Below, in pieces: positions 15,807 through 23,757 of a stretch of 64,000 nucleotides of DNA. The notes below the pieces were generated by a model. That model saw only the letters and a program-made list of their open reading frames with translations. It ran no database searches and was not told the DNA's origin. This DNA is from Streptomyces sp. NBC_00271 (GTDB lineage Bacteria > Actinomycetota > Actinomycetes > Streptomycetales > Streptomycetaceae). Both the position numbers and the translations under genes were made by a program. The DNA lies in the NCBI RefSeq assembly GCF_036178845.1, contig NZ_CP108070.1, positions 10,850,001 through 10,914,000 on the forward strand, written 5' to 3'. Every line of letters starts with the position of its first letter. Positions within the stretch are counted from its first letter, which is position 1.

Positions 15807-16688
15807 ATGCCCCGCACCGTCACCGTAGGTCTCGACGGCTCGCCCGAGAGTCGTGCCGCCGCCGACTGGGCGGCCCGTGAGGCGAAGCTGCGCGGACTGC
15901 CGTTGAAGCTGGTCAACGTCTGGGAGCCCGCCACGGAACCCATCGCCCAGGCACTGCTGCCCGGCCCCGAGACCCACCAGCAATGGAGCGAACGGATACT
16001 GCGTGAAGCGGCCGACGGACTGCGGGCGGCCCACCCGGAGGTCGACGTGCTCATCGAGCAGGTCACCGGCCGGCCGGCCGAGGTGCTGACCGACGCCGCG
16101 AAGGACGCCGAACCGCTGGTACTCGGATCCCGTGGCCTGAGCGGGGTGGGCGGTTTCGTGGTCGGTTCCGTCGGCCTGGCCGTCGTGGCCCGTGCCGAGC
16201 ATCCGGTCGTCCTCGTACGGGTCGAAGGAGACACCTCGGGCACCGACTCCCCCGTCCCGCCCTCCCGGCCCGTCGTGCTCGGCCTCGACACCAGGGCTCC
16301 CGACGACACCCTCATCGGCTTCGCCTTCGAGGCGGCCGTCCTGCGCCGCGCCTCCCTGCGCGTCGTCCACGGCTGGGACGAGCCGCCCTACATCGCGTAC
16401 GGCATGCCCCCGGACCTGGAACTGAACGCCCGGCTCGGCGCCGAGGAGGCCGCTGCCGTGAGCGAGGTGCTGCGGCCGTGGCGGCAGAAGTTCCCGACGG
16501 TGGACGTCGCCGAGGACTCCCTGTCCGGGAGGGCGGCCAACCACCTTGTGGACGCCTCCGCAGAGGCTTCCCTGGTTGTCGTCGGCCGCCGTATCCGCCG
16601 TTCGGCACTCGGCGCCCACATCGGGCCGGTCACCCACGCCGTACTGCACCACGCCACCGCCCCTGTTGCCGTGGTCCCGCACGACTGA
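15807..16688 (+). CDS. universal stress protein, tandem UspA domains (subfamily A)
   Basis: 293 aa; ATG 15807 lies eight bases after AGGAGG. Two UspA domains: residues 1-140 begin TVTVGLDGSPESRAAADWAA and end with the nucleotide motif G-2x-G-9x-GS in GSRGLSGVGGFVVGS; the second spans ~150-293, with GLDTRAPDDTLIGFAFEAA and a divergent loop GRRIRRSALGAHIGP. The intact first motif predicts ATP binding. USPs of this tandem type are abundant in the mycobacterial dormancy regulon, and M. tuberculosis Rv2623 binds ATP and restrains growth. The close relatives at 35304 and 39840 share the promoter layout. It is followed 69 bp later by an alcohol dehydrogenase and another USP, likely one transcript. 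Confidence 0.92.
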   Translation: MPRTVTVGLDGSPESRAAADWAAREAKLRGLPLKLVNVWEPATEPIAQALLPGPETHQQWSERILREAADGLRAAHPEVDVLIEQVTGRPAEVLTDAAKDAEPLVLGSRGLSGVGGFVVGSVGLAVVARAEHPVVLVRVEGDTSGTDSPVPPSRPVVLGLDTRAPDDTLIGFAFEAAVLRRASLRVVHGWDEPPYIAYGMPPDLELNARLGAEEAAAVSEVLRPWRQKFPTVDVAEDSLSGRAANHLVDASAEASLVVVGRRIRRSALGAHIGPVTHAVLHHATAPVAVVPHD

Positions 16689-16757
16689 AGCCCGGCACAA
16701 CCGATCACCCGGCACGACTCACCACCAGACACGCCTCACCATCCGAGGAGAGACCCC

Positions 16758-17780
16758 ATGAAAGCGGCAGTCGTACGAGCGTTCGGTGAACCCCTGGTCA
16801 TAGAGGAGCGCCCCGATCCCGAGCCCGGCCCAGGCCAGGTCCGCATCCGGGTGGAGGCCTCCGGACTGTGCCACACCGACATCCACGCCGCGCACGGCGA
16901 CTGGCCGGTGAAGCCGAACCCGCCCTTCGTCCCCGGCCACGAGGGCGTCGGGCTCGTCGAGGCGCTCGGCGACGGCGTCACCCACCTCACGCTCGGCCAG
17001 CGCGTCGCGGTGCCGTGGCTCGGCTCGGCCTGCGGACGGTGCGAGCACTGCCTGTCCGGCTGGGAGACGCTCTGCGAGCAGCAGGTCAACACCGGATACG
17101 GGTGCGACGGCGGCTACGCGGAGAAGATGCTCGCCCGGGCCGACTTCGCCCAGCCGGTGCCCGACGGGATCTCCCCGCTCGACGCCGCCCCGCTCACCTG
17201 CGCCGGGGTCACGACGTACAAGGCGCTCAAGGTCGCCGGTGTCGGCCCCGCTCAGCTGGTCGCCATCTCGGGCGTCGGCGGACTGGGCCATCTGGCGGTC
17301 CAGTACGCGAAGATCGCCGGGGCGACGGTGGCGGCGATCGACGTCACCGATGAGAAGCTCGAACTCGCCTCGGAGCTCGGCGCCGACTTCGTCATCGACG
17401 CCCGCACACACGACCCGGCCGAGGTGCTCAAGCGGTTCGGCGGCGCGCACGCGGCGATCGCGCTCGCGGTGAACGAGGCCGCGTTCGCCGCCGTGTACGG
17501 AGGACTCCGGCGCGGCGGGAAGCTCGTGATGGTGGCATTGCCGGCGCACGGGACCATCCAGGTCCCGATCTTCGACACCGTACTGAACGGCACGTCGGTG
17601 ATCGGCTCGATCGTGGGTACCCGGCAGGACCTGGCCGAGGTCTTCGAACTGCACGCGGCGGGCCGCACCCGCGTCATCCGCGAGTCCCGGCCCCTCGTCT
17701 CCGTCAACGAGTCCATCGACGCGGTGCTGCGCGGCCAGGTCAAGGCCCGGATCGTCTTCGACTTCGGTGAAGGACGGTGA
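16758..17780 (+). CDS. adhP: zinc-dependent alcohol dehydrogenase (AdhP-like)
   Basis: 340 aa, the usual length. The catalytic-zinc region shows GLCHTDIHAAHGDWP and GHEGVG, the structural zinc has four Cys in CGRCEHCLSGWETLC, and the Rossmann nucleotide loop is GVGGLGHLAVQYAK with an acidic AAIDVTDEKL after the second strand, indicating NAD. The enzyme interconverts primary alcohols and aldehydes; within a hypoxia-type regulon it would regenerate NAD+ by reducing acetaldehyde, but direction cannot be read from sequence. The start follows GAGGAGAGACCCC. The 3' end overlaps the next USP gene (GTGA), so the two are translationally coupled. Confidence 0.92.
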   Translation: MKAAVVRAFGEPLVIEERPDPEPGPGQVRIRVEASGLCHTDIHAAHGDWPVKPNPPFVPGHEGVGLVEALGDGVTHLTLGQRVAVPWLGSACGRCEHCLSGWETLCEQQVNTGYGCDGGYAEKMLARADFAQPVPDGISPLDAAPLTCAGVTTYKALKVAGVGPAQLVAISGVGGLGHLAVQYAKIAGATVAAIDVTDEKLELASELGADFVIDARTHDPAEVLKRFGGAHAAIALAVNEAAFAAVYGGLRRGGKLVMVALPAHGTIQVPIFDTVLNGTSVIGSIVGTRQDLAEVFELHAAGRTRVIRESRPLVSVNESIDAVLRGQVKARIVFDFGEGR

Positions 17781-18667
17781 GTGCGGTGGGGCTGCCCCTG
17801 GTCGTGGGCGTCGACGGCTCGGAGCCCAGCCTGCGCGCCGTGGACTGGGCGACGGACGAGGCCGCGCTGCGCGGCGTACCGCTGCGCCTGGTGTACGCCT
17901 CGCTGTGGGAGCGCTACGAGGGCGCCGCGCTCGCCGAGGGCGTCGGCAGGCCCTCGGAGCAGGTGATGGCCGACGACGTCGTCGAGGCCGCCGCGCGGCG
18001 GGCCCACGGCCGAGCCCCCGAGGTGAAGGTCAGCACCGACGTCCTGCCCGACGACGCGGCGAGCGTGCTGCTGAACGAGGCGCACACCGCCGCCGCGCTG
18101 GTCGTCGGGTCGCGTGGCCGCGGCGGCCTCGCCGAACTGCTGCTCGGCTCCGTCAGCCTCACGGTCGCCGGCCGCGCCGCGTGCCCGGTGATCGTGCTGC
18201 GCGGCAACCAGGACAACCAGGCGAGGGCTGGGACGCACCGGCGCGTGGTCCTCGGAGTCGGGGAGGGGCCGCACGCCACGGAGGTCACACGGTTCGCCTT
18301 CGAGGAGGCCGAGACCCGCGAGGCAGCCCTGGACGCCGTACGGGCCTGGCGTTGCCCGACGTACGAGAGCACCGACGACCCCCTGCTCGCGGGCGAACCG
18401 GCCCGCTTGCACGAGCAGCGGGCCGCGGAGATCCTGGACTCGGCCCTGAGCAAGGCCGCGGCCGAGCATCCCGCCGTGGCCCTGCGCCGCAGGACCGCCG
18501 AGGGCAGTGCCCGCCGGGTCCTGCTGGACGCCTCGGACGGCGCCGACCTGCTGGTCGTCGGAGTCCGGCGCCACCACGGACTCGCCGGACTCCGGCTCGG
18601 CCGGGTCGCCCACACGCTCCTGCACCACTCCGCCTGCCCGGTCGCCGTCGTACCGCAACGGGGATGA
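17777..18667 (+). CDS. universal stress protein, tandem UspA domains (subfamily B)
   Basis: 296 aa. The GTG start overlaps the ADH stop (GTGA), implying coupling. Domain 1 starts LPLVVGVDGSEPSLRAVDWA, contains the subfamily marker SLWERYEG and carries GSRGRGGLAELLLGS, an intact G-2x-G-9x-GS motif. Domain 2 (about 155-296) ends VVGVRRHHGLAGLRLGRV followed by HTLLHHSACPVAVVP. The closest relatives in the window are at 40979 (minus) and 54841. ATP-binding stress adaptor or sensor functions are known for the family; specific partners are not. It converges on PPK2 with only five bases between the stop codons. Confidence 0.92.
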   Translation: MSAVGLPLVVGVDGSEPSLRAVDWATDEAALRGVPLRLVYASLWERYEGAALAEGVGRPSEQVMADDVVEAAARRAHGRAPEVKVSTDVLPDDAASVLLNEAHTAAALVVGSRGRGGLAELLLGSVSLTVAGRAACPVIVLRGNQDNQARAGTHRRVVLGVGEGPHATEVTRFAFEEAETREAALDAVRAWRCPTYESTDDPLLAGEPARLHEQRAAEILDSALSKAAAEHPAVALRRRTAEGSARRVLLDASDGADLLVVGVRRHHGLAGLRLGRVAHTLLHHSACPVAVVPQRG

Positions 18668-18672
18668 GCGAC

Positions 18673-19476
18673 TCAGAGGGTCGCCGCGTGGTCGGGGACA
18701 TACGTCTGCAGATCGCGCGGCGGGCGCACATAGCCCGTCGACGGCGGCCGGGGCGGCAGTTCGAGAACCGGTGGCTTCACCTCGTGGTACGGAACGGAGC
18801 CGAGCAGGTGGGCGATCATGTTCAGGCGGGCCCGGCGCTTGTCGTCGCTCTCCACGATGTACCACGGAGACTCCGAGACGTCCGTGTGCACCAGCATCTC
18901 GTCCTTGGCCCGGGAGTACGCCTCCCAGCGGGTGATCGACTCCAGGTCCATCGGGGACAGCTTCCAGCGCCGCGTCGGATCCTTCAGCCGGCGCCGGAAC
19001 CGCTTCTGCTGCTCCGCGTCGCTCACCGAGAACCAGTACTTGCGCAGCTGGATCCCCTCCTCGACGAGCATCCGCTCGAAGATCGGGCACTGGCGCAGAA
19101 AGAGCTGGTGCTCCTCCTTCGTGCAGAAGCCCATGACCTGCTCGACGCCGGCGCGGTTGTACCAGCTCCGGTCGAACAGCACGATCTCCCCGGCGGCGGG
19201 CAGATGCTCGACATATCGCTGGAAGTACCACTGGGTGCGCTGGCGCTCGGTCGGCTTGGGCAGCGCCACGGTCCGTGCGACGCGCGGATTGAGGAGCTCC
19301 GACACCCGCTTGATCGTGCCGCCCTTGCCCGCCGCGTCCCGGCCCTCGAAGACCACCACGAGCCGGGCGCCCTCGGTGCGCACCCACTCCTGAAGCTTCA
19401 CCAGCTCCGTCTGCAGGCGCAGCAGCTCCCGCTCGTACACCTCAACCGGCACCTTCGCCGTCTTCTCGCCGGCCAT
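18673..19476 (-). CDS. ppk2: polyphosphate kinase 2 (PPK2)
   Basis: 267 aa, ATG at 19476 after GGAGGAGGCGGC. It has Walker A FEGRDAAGKGGTIKR, the lid region PRVARTVALPKPTERQRTQW, and Walker B FDRSWYNRAGVEQVMGFCT, all diagnostic for PPK2. PPK2 enzymes transfer phosphate between polyphosphate and nucleotides, often making ATP or GTP from NDP and polyphosphate, so it could refill ATP when respiration stops. A single PPK2 domain suggests nucleoside-diphosphate use (class I), but class assignment is tentative. It is divergent from the phosphoketolase operon with an 84-bp spacer that holds no palindromic box. Confidence 0.92.
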   Translation of the reverse strand: MAGEKTAKVPVEVYERELLRLQTELVKLQEWVRTEGARLVVVFEGRDAAGKGGTIKRVSELLNPRVARTVALPKPTERQRTQWYFQRYVEHLPAAGEIVLFDRSWYNRAGVEQVMGFCTKEEHQLFLRQCPIFERMLVEEGIQLRKYWFSVSDAEQQKRFRRRLKDPTRRWKLSPMDLESITRWEAYSRAKDEMLVHTDVSESPWYIVESDDKRRARLNMIAHLLGSVPYHEVKPPVLELPPRPPSTGYVRPPRDLQTYVPDHAATL

Positions 19477-19560
19477 GCCGCCTCCTCCGCTCGATCCGCA
19501 CACCGATGCCACGCCCCGCGACACGCCTCGTGACGCACCTCGATGACTTACGGAGTCACC

Positions 19561-21945
19561 ATGCCCAAGGTCGAACACCAGGACAGCACCGTACTGACCG
19601 ACGAGGAACTGCGCACCCTGGACGCCCACTGGCGAGCCGCCAACTACCTTGCCGTGGGCCAGATCTACCTGCTCGCCAACCCGCTGCTGACCGAGCCCCT
19701 GACCCCCGCGCACATCAAGCCGCGGCTGCTCGGCCACTGGGGCACCTCACCGGGCCTCAACCTGGTGCACACGCACCTCAACCGGGTGATCAAGGCCCGT
19801 GGTCTGGACGCGCTGTGCGTGTGGGGGCCCGGTCACGGCGGGCCCGCGGTCCTCGCCAACTCCTGGCTGGAGGGGACCTACAGCGAGACGTATCCGAGCG
19901 TCTCGCGGGACGCGGCCGGCATGGAGCGGCTGTTCCGGCAGTTCTCGTTCCCCGGCGGGGTGCCCAGCCATGTCGCGCCCGAGACACCGGGCTCGATCCA
20001 CGAGGGCGGTGAGCTCGGTTACTCGCTGGCGCACGCCTACGGGGCCGCCTTCGACAACCCGGACCTGCTGGTCGCCTGCGTCATCGGTGACGGCGAGGCG
20101 GAGACGGGGCCGCTGGCCGCGTCCTGGCACTCCAACAAGTTCCTCGACCCGGTCCACGACGGCGCCGTGCTGCCGATCCTGCACCTCAACGGGTACAAGA
20201 TCGCCAACCCGACCGTCCTGTCCCGGATCCCGGAGGCCGAACTCGACGAGCTGCTGCGCGGCTACGGCCACGACCCGATCCACGTCGCCGGCGACGACCC
20301 GCACGAGGTCCACCGCGCGATGGCGGACGCCTTCGACCGGGCCCTGGACAGCATCGCGCTGATGCAGCGCACCGCCCGCGAGGACGGCGTGCCCGAGCGG
20401 GTCCGCTGGCCCATGATCGTGCTGCGCACCCCGAAGGGCTGGACGGGACCGGCGGAGGTCGACGGCGTGCCCGTCGAGGGCACCTGGCGCGCCCACCAGG
20501 TGCCGCTGGCCGCGGTCCGCGAGAACCCTGAACACCTGCGGCAGTTGGAGACCTGGCTGCGCTCGTACCGTCCCGAGGAACTCTTCGACGCCGAGGGGCG
20601 CCCCGTCGCCGACGTTCTAGCCTGCGTACCCGACGGCTCCAGGCGACTCGGCGCCACCCCGCACGCCAATGGCGGCCTGCTCGTCCGTGATCTGCCGATC
20701 CCCTCCCTCGACCGCTACGCCGTCCCCGTCGACAAGCCGGGCGCCACCCTGCACGAGCCCACCCGGGTCCTCGGCGACCTCCTCGAGCAGGTCATGAAGG
20801 ACACCTCCCACCGCCGGGACTTCCGGCTGGTGGGCCCCGACGAGACCGCCTCCAACCGGCTGGGAGCCGTCTTCGGCGCCACCGGCAAGGCCTGGCAGGC
20901 GCGGACCCTCCAGGTGGACGAGCACCTGGACCGGCACGGCCGGGTCATGGAGATCCTCTCCGAACACACCTGCCAGGGCTGGCTGGAGGGCTACACGCTG
21001 ACCGGTCGGCACGGGTTGTTCTCCTGCTACGAGGCGTTCGTGCACATCGTCGACTCGATGGTCAACCAGCACATCAAGTGGCTCAAGACGTCGAGGGAGC
21101 TGGCGTGGCGTGCCCCGATCGCGTCCCTCAACTACCTGCTCACCTCGCACGTCTGGCGTCAGGACCACAACGGCTTCTCGCACCAGGACCCCGGCTTCGT
21201 CGACCACGTCCTCAACAAGAGTCCCGAGGTCGTACGGGTCTATCTGCCGCCGGACGCCAACACCCTGCTGTCGGTGGCGGACCACGTGCTGCGCAGCCGT
21301 GACTACGTGAACGTCGTCGTCGCGGGCAAGCAGCCCTGCTTCGACTGGCTTTCCATGGACCAGGCCCGCGCCCACTGCGCCCGTGGGGCCGGCATCTGGG
21401 AGTGGGCGGGCTCGGCGAACGGGGACCGTGAACCGGACGTCGTCCTCGCCTGTGCCGGTGACGTTCCCACCCAGGAGATCCTGGCCGCCTCGGACCTGCT
21501 CCGACGCCATCTGCCCGGGCTCGCCGTCCGCGTCGTCAACGTGGTCGACATGACCCGGCTGCTGCCGCGGGATGAACACCCGCACGGGATGCGCGACTTC
21601 GAGTACGACGGGCTGTTCACCACCGACAAGCCGGTGATCTTCGCCTACCACGGCTACCCCTGGCTGATCCACCGGCTCGCCTACCGCCGCACCGGCCACG
21701 CCAACCTGCACGTACGCGGCTACAAGGAGATGGGCACCACCACGACCCCGTTCGACATGGTCGTCCGCAACGACCTCGACCGCTACCGCCTCGTCATGGA
21801 CGTGATCGACCGCGTCCCCGGCCTCGGCGTCCGCGCCGCCGCCGTCCGCCAGCAGATGGCCGACGCCCGCACCCGCCACCACGCCTGGATCCGCGAACAC
21901 GGCACCGACCTGCCCGAGGTCGCCGACTGGACCTGGACCGGCTGA
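19561..21945 (+). CDS. xfp: xylulose-5-phosphate/fructose-6-phosphate phosphoketolase
   Basis: 794 aa from ATG 19561 (GGAG eight bases upstream; the in-frame ATG at 19543 lacks one). Typical XFP segments are [38 protein letters not shown] and [16 protein letters not shown], the thiamine-PP motif [19 protein letters not shown], and [20 protein letters not shown]. The enzyme splits xylulose-5-P (or fructose-6-P) with phosphate, giving acetyl phosphate and glyceraldehyde-3-P (or erythrose-4-P) without using ATP or NAD. It is the first gene of an operon whose second gene, GAPDH, would consume the glyceraldehyde-3-P. Acetate kinase and phosphotransacetylase are not in the window. Confidence 0.95.
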   Translation: MPKVEHQDSTVLTDEELRTLDAHWRAANYLAVGQIYLLANPLLTEPLTPAHIKPRLLGHWGTSPGLNLVHTHLNRVIKARGLDALCVWGPGHGGPAVLANSWLEGTYSETYPSVSRDAAGMERLFRQFSFPGGVPSHVAPETPGSIHEGGELGYSLAHAYGAAFDNPDLLVACVIGDGEAETGPLAASWHSNKFLDPVHDGAVLPILHLNGYKIANPTVLSRIPEAELDELLRGYGHDPIHVAGDDPHEVHRAMADAFDRALDSIALMQRTAREDGVPERVRWPMIVLRTPKGWTGPAEVDGVPVEGTWRAHQVPLAAVRENPEHLRQLETWLRSYRPEELFDAEGRPVADVLACVPDGSRRLGATPHANGGLLVRDLPIPSLDRYAVPVDKPGATLHEPTRVLGDLLEQVMKDTSHRRDFRLVGPDETASNRLGAVFGATGKAWQARTLQVDEHLDRHGRVMEILSEHTCQGWLEGYTLTGRHGLFSCYEAFVHIVDSMVNQHIKWLKTSRELAWRAPIASLNYLLTSHVWRQDHNGFSHQDPGFVDHVLNKSPEVVRVYLPPDANTLLSVADHVLRSRDYVNVVVAGKQPCFDWLSMDQARAHCARGAGIWEWAGSANGDREPDVVLACAGDVPTQEILAASDLLRRHLPGLAVRVVNVVDMTRLLPRDEHPHGMRDFEYDGLFTTDKPVIFAYHGYPWLIHRLAYRRTGHANLHVRGYKEMGTTTTPFDMVVRNDLDRYRLVMDVIDRVPGLGVRAAAVRQQMADARTRHHAWIREHGTDLPEVADWTWTG

Positions 21946-21998
21946 TCACCCAATCCACACCCCGCGATATCCCTCACCCCGAAAAGGAGTTCATCGCC

Positions 21999-23015
21999 AT
22001 GACCGTACGCGTCGGCATCAACGGCTTCGGCCGCATCGGCCGCACGTATCTGCGCGCGGCGCTCGACCGGGCGGAGGCCGGCACCCAGGACGTCGAGGTG
22101 GTCGCCGTCAACGACATCGCGCCGCCCGCCACCCTGGCCCATCTGCTGGAGTACGACTCGACGTTCGGGCACATCGGGCGGGAGGTCCTGCACGACGACA
22201 GCTCGATCACCGTCGACGGCCGGCGCATCGCCGTCTCCGCCGAGCGTGACCCGGCGGCCCTGCAGTGGTCCGATCACGGCGCGGACATCGTCATCGAGTC
22301 CACCGGCCGCTTCCGCGACCGCGACGCCGCCGCCCTGCACCTCAAGGGCGGCGCCCACACGGTACTGCTCTCGGCGCCCGGCAAGAACGCGGACGCCACC
22401 ATCGTCATGGGGGTCAACGACGGCACCTACGACCCGCACAGCGACCGGATCGTGTCCGCCGCATCCTGCACCACCAACTGCGTCGCGCCCATGGTCAAGG
22501 TGCTCCACGAGGCCTTCGGCATCGAGCGCGGCGTGATGACCACCATCCACGGCTACACCAACGACCAGTCCCTCCTGGACGGCCCGCACAAGGACCTGCG
22601 CCGGGCCCGGTCGGCGGCCCTGAGTATCATCCCGACCAGCACGGGAGCCGCCCGCGCGGTCGGGCTGGTGGTACGGGAACTGGCCGGTGCCCTGGACGGC
22701 ATCGCGGTGCGCGTGCCCGTCGAGGACGGCTCGCTCACCGACCTCGCGGTGGTGCTGCGGACGGCGGCGACGGCAGAGGAGATCAACACCGCCTTCGTCG
22801 AGGCGTCGGAGGGACCGCTGAACGGCATCCTCCGTGTCTCGAAGGCGCCGATCGTCTCCCGGGACGTCATCGGCGATCCCTCTTCCTGCGTCTTCGACCC
22901 GGCCCTGACCCAGGCCAACGGCACTCTGGTGAAGGTCTTCGGCTGGTACGACAACGAGTGGGGCTACACCAACCGGCTCCTCGACCTCACCGCACTGGTG
23001 GCCGACGACCGATGA
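21999..23015 (+). CDS. gap: glyceraldehyde-3-phosphate dehydrogenase
   Basis: 338 aa. The NAD fold begins VGINGFGRIGRTYLRA; VNDI (Asp39) points to NAD rather than NADP. The catalytic Cys157 sits in SAASCTTNC, and the C-terminus keeps WYDNEWGYTNRL. The enzyme makes 1,3-bisphosphoglycerate from glyceraldehyde-3-P, fitting the phosphoketolase gene 53 bp upstream. A housekeeping gap gene is expected elsewhere, so this is likely an accessory copy for the stress route. AAAGGAG lies a short distance before the ATG. The stop overlaps the start of the next gene (ATGA), indicating coupled translation with the phosphoglucomutase. Confidence 0.95.
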   Translation: MTVRVGINGFGRIGRTYLRAALDRAEAGTQDVEVVAVNDIAPPATLAHLLEYDSTFGHIGREVLHDDSSITVDGRRIAVSAERDPAALQWSDHGADIVIESTGRFRDRDAAALHLKGGAHTVLLSAPGKNADATIVMGVNDGTYDPHSDRIVSAASCTTNCVAPMVKVLHEAFGIERGVMTTIHGYTNDQSLLDGPHKDLRRARSAALSIIPTSTGAARAVGLVVRELAGALDGIAVRVPVEDGSLTDLAVVLRTAATAEEINTAFVEASEGPLNGILRVSKAPIVSRDVIGDPSSCVFDPALTQANGTLVKVFGWYDNEWGYTNRLLDLTALVADDR

Positions 23016-23755
23016 ACTCGGAGCGGAGTGACACGGTCCGCGTACCCCTCGCGCTGCGGGGGACACGGGCCGTGGTCCTCGACACCGACGGCGTCATCAC
23101 GGACTCCGCGCGGCTGCACGCCGCCGCGTGGAAGACGGCCTTCGACGCTTTTCTGAGCCCACGCGGCGAGCGCCCCTTCGACCCGCGCGAGGACTATCTG
23201 CGCCACGTCGACGGCAAGTCGCGCCTCGACGGCGCCGCGGCCTTCCTTGAAGCCCGGGGGCTGCGGCCCTCCGATGCCGAGGTCCGCGCCGTCGCCGCCG
23301 ACAAGGAGCGGCTGTTCACCGAGCGGCTGCGTGGCGGGGGCGTAGACGCCTACCCGGGCACGGTCCGCCTGCTGCGTGCCCTGCGGTCCGCCGGGATCCC
23401 GCTGGCCGCCGCCTCCGCCTCCCGGCACGCGGGCGAACTCCTCGAACAGGCGGGAGTACGCGGCCTCTTCGACGCTCTGGTGGACGGCGGGGAGGCGGCC
23501 CGGCTCGGTCTGCCCGGCAAGCCCGACCCCGCTCTCTTCCTGGAGGCGACCCGCCGCCTCGGGGTCCCCGCCGAACAGGCCGCCGTCGTCGAGGACGCCC
23601 TCGCCGGAGTCGAGGCCGGGCGTCGCGGCGGATTCGGACTCGTCGTGGGCGTCGACCGCGCCCACACCCCGGCCACCCGGGCCGCCCTCCTGAAGCACGG
23701 CGCGGACCTGGTGGTCGGCGACCTCGCGGAGCTGCTCACACAGACGGAGGACTGA
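23012..23755 (+). CDS. pgmB: beta-phosphoglucomutase-like HAD hydrolase
   Basis: 247 aa. HAD motif I is VVLDTDGVITDSARLHAAAW, with nucleophile and acid/base Asp and the beta-PGM cap helix; motif II lies in AAASASRHAG; motif III/IV is GKPDPALFLEATRRLG followed by VVEDALAGVEAGRRGG. The substrate loop VDGKSRLDGAAAFL is typical of beta-PGMs. It would convert beta-glucose-1-P to glucose-6-P. The neighbouring GH65 phosphorylase, starting two bases after this stop, releases beta-glucose-1-P, so the pair forms a complete route from a disaccharide into central metabolism without spending ATP on glucose. It overlaps the upstream gap gene by four bases. Confidence 0.92.
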   Translation: MNSERSDTVRVPLALRGTRAVVLDTDGVITDSARLHAAAWKTAFDAFLSPRGERPFDPREDYLRHVDGKSRLDGAAAFLEARGLRPSDAEVRAVAADKERLFTERLRGGGVDAYPGTVRLLRALRSAGIPLAAASASRHAGELLEQAGVRGLFDALVDGGEAARLGLPGKPDPALFLEATRRLGVPAEQAAVVEDALAGVEAGRRGGFGLVVGVDRAHTPATRAALLKHGADLVVGDLAELLTQTED

Positions 23756-23757
23756 GG